A DNA stretch of 64,000 nt from Leeia aquatica (GTDB lineage: Bacteria; Pseudomonadota; Gammaproteobacteria; Burkholderiales; Leeiaceae), in assembly GCF_012641365.1 (NCBI RefSeq), contig NZ_JABAIM010000001.1:1716006-1780005 (forward strand). Direction: 5' to 3'. Both the position numbers and the translations under genes were made by a program. Position 1 is the first letter of the stretch; each line of letters opens with the position of its first letter. A model generated the notes under the pieces. That model did no database searches and was not told where the DNA came from. It saw nothing but the letters and a program-made list of their open reading frames with translations. This document shows positions 62,575-64,000 of the stretch, in pieces.

Positions 62575-64000
62575 TCCTTATAAAAGTATTGTAATGATCA
62601 GGGGTGTAGTATTTTTCCCCATTTCTTCCCACAACAATTCTTTGTGGTCCTGGACCAGAAACTCCAGGAGTGGGAACGACATATTCTTTGTAATAGCCTG
62701 CAGGATGCATGGGTAAGAGAGGGTTAGCTCCTGGTCGTGGTGGGCGATTTTGGAATATTGAACCATCATTCCTATGCGGATAACTTCCTCCATTCTTTAT
62801 CCTATCTAAAGTAGGTCCAAGATCTACCGCCCCCTCATACATGGCCCCAGTTCTTTGATCTCTAACCACAACACCGACAATTACCCTAACAGGCTTATCG
62901 TCTGTAGCCTGCGAAGCATGTGAGCCTGCTTGCGGATTAGATCCAACTCCACCCACCCCAGTTTGAGGTGCAGGCAAAGCTGGTGTACCACTTGCCAGAT
63001 TGGCGGTGATGATCTTCTCGACACCACTTTCATAGACTACGCCAAGATGCTGGTCTTTCCTAATCAAGATGGTGCCCTTGGGGGCAATGCTGCCATCCGG
63101 GAGTTTCAACTCTTGGCTAAGAACGACTGCCGTACCATTTTCAGGTAAGGTAAGTGAGGGTTTCATCGAAGAAATGACCTCAGAACTTACCACTCTGTTA
63201 GTGGTGCCTGCTGCCCCTTCAGCATTGCTATTTAACCTATCCAGTACCCCTTGCAGCGCGCCTTTGATAGAGGACAGCTTGGCCCGCTCTAACATGCCCG
63301 TACCCGATGCAATAGCTCCCGTCAAGAGCAAGTCATAGGTCCGGCCTTTGGCAATGACCTGCTCGTCGGTCATCTTTGCAAGGTCTTCGTTTGCCCAGGC
63401 ATACCCCTCTCGATAGGCTTTGGCCATCTTTGCATAGGCAGGCGTGCCTGGATGGGGGTTGATTAACGGTCCCCAATAGCTCCATTGCTCAGCATCGTTG
63501 CGGGCATCCTGCCTGAACAGTAGCTCTGCACAATGGCTTCCCAGTTTGCAGTACAGACGTACATCGCCGAGAGCCAGCGTTTCCTGATCATTCGCAGCAT
63601 CGGCTTGATCAACGGAGAAGTAGGGTTTATCGGACCAAGGGACTGCCCTTGGCCAGAGGCTATCCGCCAATCGTGCTTCAGCCATTAGCTTTGAGCACTC
63701 AGGTGACGATGGCCCCGCCTTGCAAACCGCTTCAGCATACTTGCGTTGTTTTTCGCTTAAGGCGGAGTACTCTGCAGCGGTCTTGTCCTCACAGGCCCGA
63801 TCTCCTTTGCACCGCTTCAAAGCGTGTGCAAATGCAGTCATCTGCTCGTGTTTGAGGTAGTTGTTCTGGGTACCATTCAGCGCCACATTGCCACCCACAA
63901 TGGCACTGTCTCGCCCTCCGGCCAGCCCGCCGGTGATCTGACCGATCACGGTGGCGGCGGCTTCCATGTAGGCTTTCTTTTGCAGGTCGCGGTTTTTCTT
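62567..64000 (-). CDS. cdiA: CdiA-like contact-dependent inhibition protein, C-terminal part with barnase-type toxin
   Basis: The frame is open to the window edge, so 477 C-terminal residues are present and the start is outside. After EAAATVIGQITGGLAGGRDS comes NGTQNNYLKHEQM, comparable to the VENN-type boundary of CDI toxins. The last 85 residues match barnase-type ribonucleases: RIKNGGSYPHRNDGSIFQNR, YYKEYVVPTPG (catalytic Glu), PQRIVVGRNGEKYYTPDHYNTFIRI (catalytic Arg and His). The toxin is expected to degrade RNA in neighbouring cells that lack the barstar gene next to it. The 3' part has a lower GC content, as usual for exchanged toxin tips. Confidence 0.85.
   Translation of the reverse strand, partial: KKNRDLQKKAYMEAAATVIGQITGGLAGGRDSAIVGGNVALNGTQNNYLKHEQMTAFAHALKRCKGDRACEDKTAAEYSALSEKQRKYAEAVCKAGPSSPECSKLMAEARLADSLWPRAVPWSDKPYFSVDQADAANDQETLALGDVRLYCKLGSHCAELLFRQDARNDAEQWSYWGPLINPHPGTPAYAKMAKAYREGYAWANEDLAKMTDEQVIAKGRTYDLLLTGAIASGTGMLERAKLSSIKGALQGVLDRLNSNAEGAAGTTNRVVSSEVISSMKPSLTLPENGTAVVLSQELKLPDGSIAPKGTILIRKDQHLGVVYESGVEKIITANLASGTPALPAPQTGVGGVGSNPQAGSHASQATDDKPVRVIVGVVVRDQRTGAMYEGAVDLGPTLDRIKNGGSYPHRNDGSIFQNRPPRPGANPLLPMHPAGYYKEYVVPTPGVSGPGPQRIVVGRNGEKYYTPDHYNTFIRID

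Overview
The window is about 64 kb from a GC-rich betaproteobacterium. The gene content and order (ilvIHC-psd-pssA, ybeD-lipB-ppa-lipA, B12 salvage genes, two-partner/CDI locus) fit the Neisseriales (Chromobacteriaceae-like), but the genus is an inference. No tRNA, rRNA or CRISPR array was seen.

Positions 1-34884 are ordinary chromosome. In order they hold: branched-chain amino acid synthesis (end of ilvI, ilvH, ilvC, terminator); phospholipid genes psd-pssA with a CDF metal exporter and a LysE-type exporter; a cobalamin block with btuB-cobU-btuF on the minus strand behind a cobalamin riboswitch and cobT-cobC-cobS on the plus strand; a conserved envelope cluster (BPSS1780-like, RDD, SpoIIM-like, DUF4129, DUF4350, MoxR, DUF58); TMEM175-like channel; RNase P RNA; a short-form 6-phosphogluconate dehydrogenase and a Gfo/Idh dehydrogenase; speA; the minus-strand set rpiA-phoU-ppx-corA; ilvA; dacA-ybeD-lipB-ppa-lipA.

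Positions 34886-61428 read as one Tn7-like transposon inserted one base after the lipA stop codon. The tnsA-tnsB-tnsC-tniQ operon sits at the right end, pointing inward. A gene resembling tnsE sits alone at the left end. A five-base GTAGT lies on both sides, and beyond the right one there is a second copy of the left end, which suggests tandem insertion into the same site. The cargo contains: a LysR-controlled operon joining a PxpABC-type lactamase to its own biotin carboxylase, biotin carrier and a sugar-type ABC importer; a 1720-residue protein with an N-terminal nuclease-like domain and a STAND-type ATPase, which looks like an antiphage defence protein; a small HAD phosphatase-like gene overlapping a 70-residue gene; and a DUF6527 gene destroyed by an IS481-family insertion. 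IS5, IS3 and IS481 elements have accumulated here and all carry defective transposase genes.

Positions 61593-64000 are part of a contact-dependent inhibition locus on the minus strand: the C-terminal part of a CdiA-like protein ending in a barnase-type ribonuclease domain, an overlapping barstar-type immunity gene, then an IS481 end and a displaced cdiA fragment. A similar haemagglutinin fragment next to another IS481 relic lies inside the left part of the transposon (36936-37336).

Family assignments are from reading the translated sequences; no database search was run.
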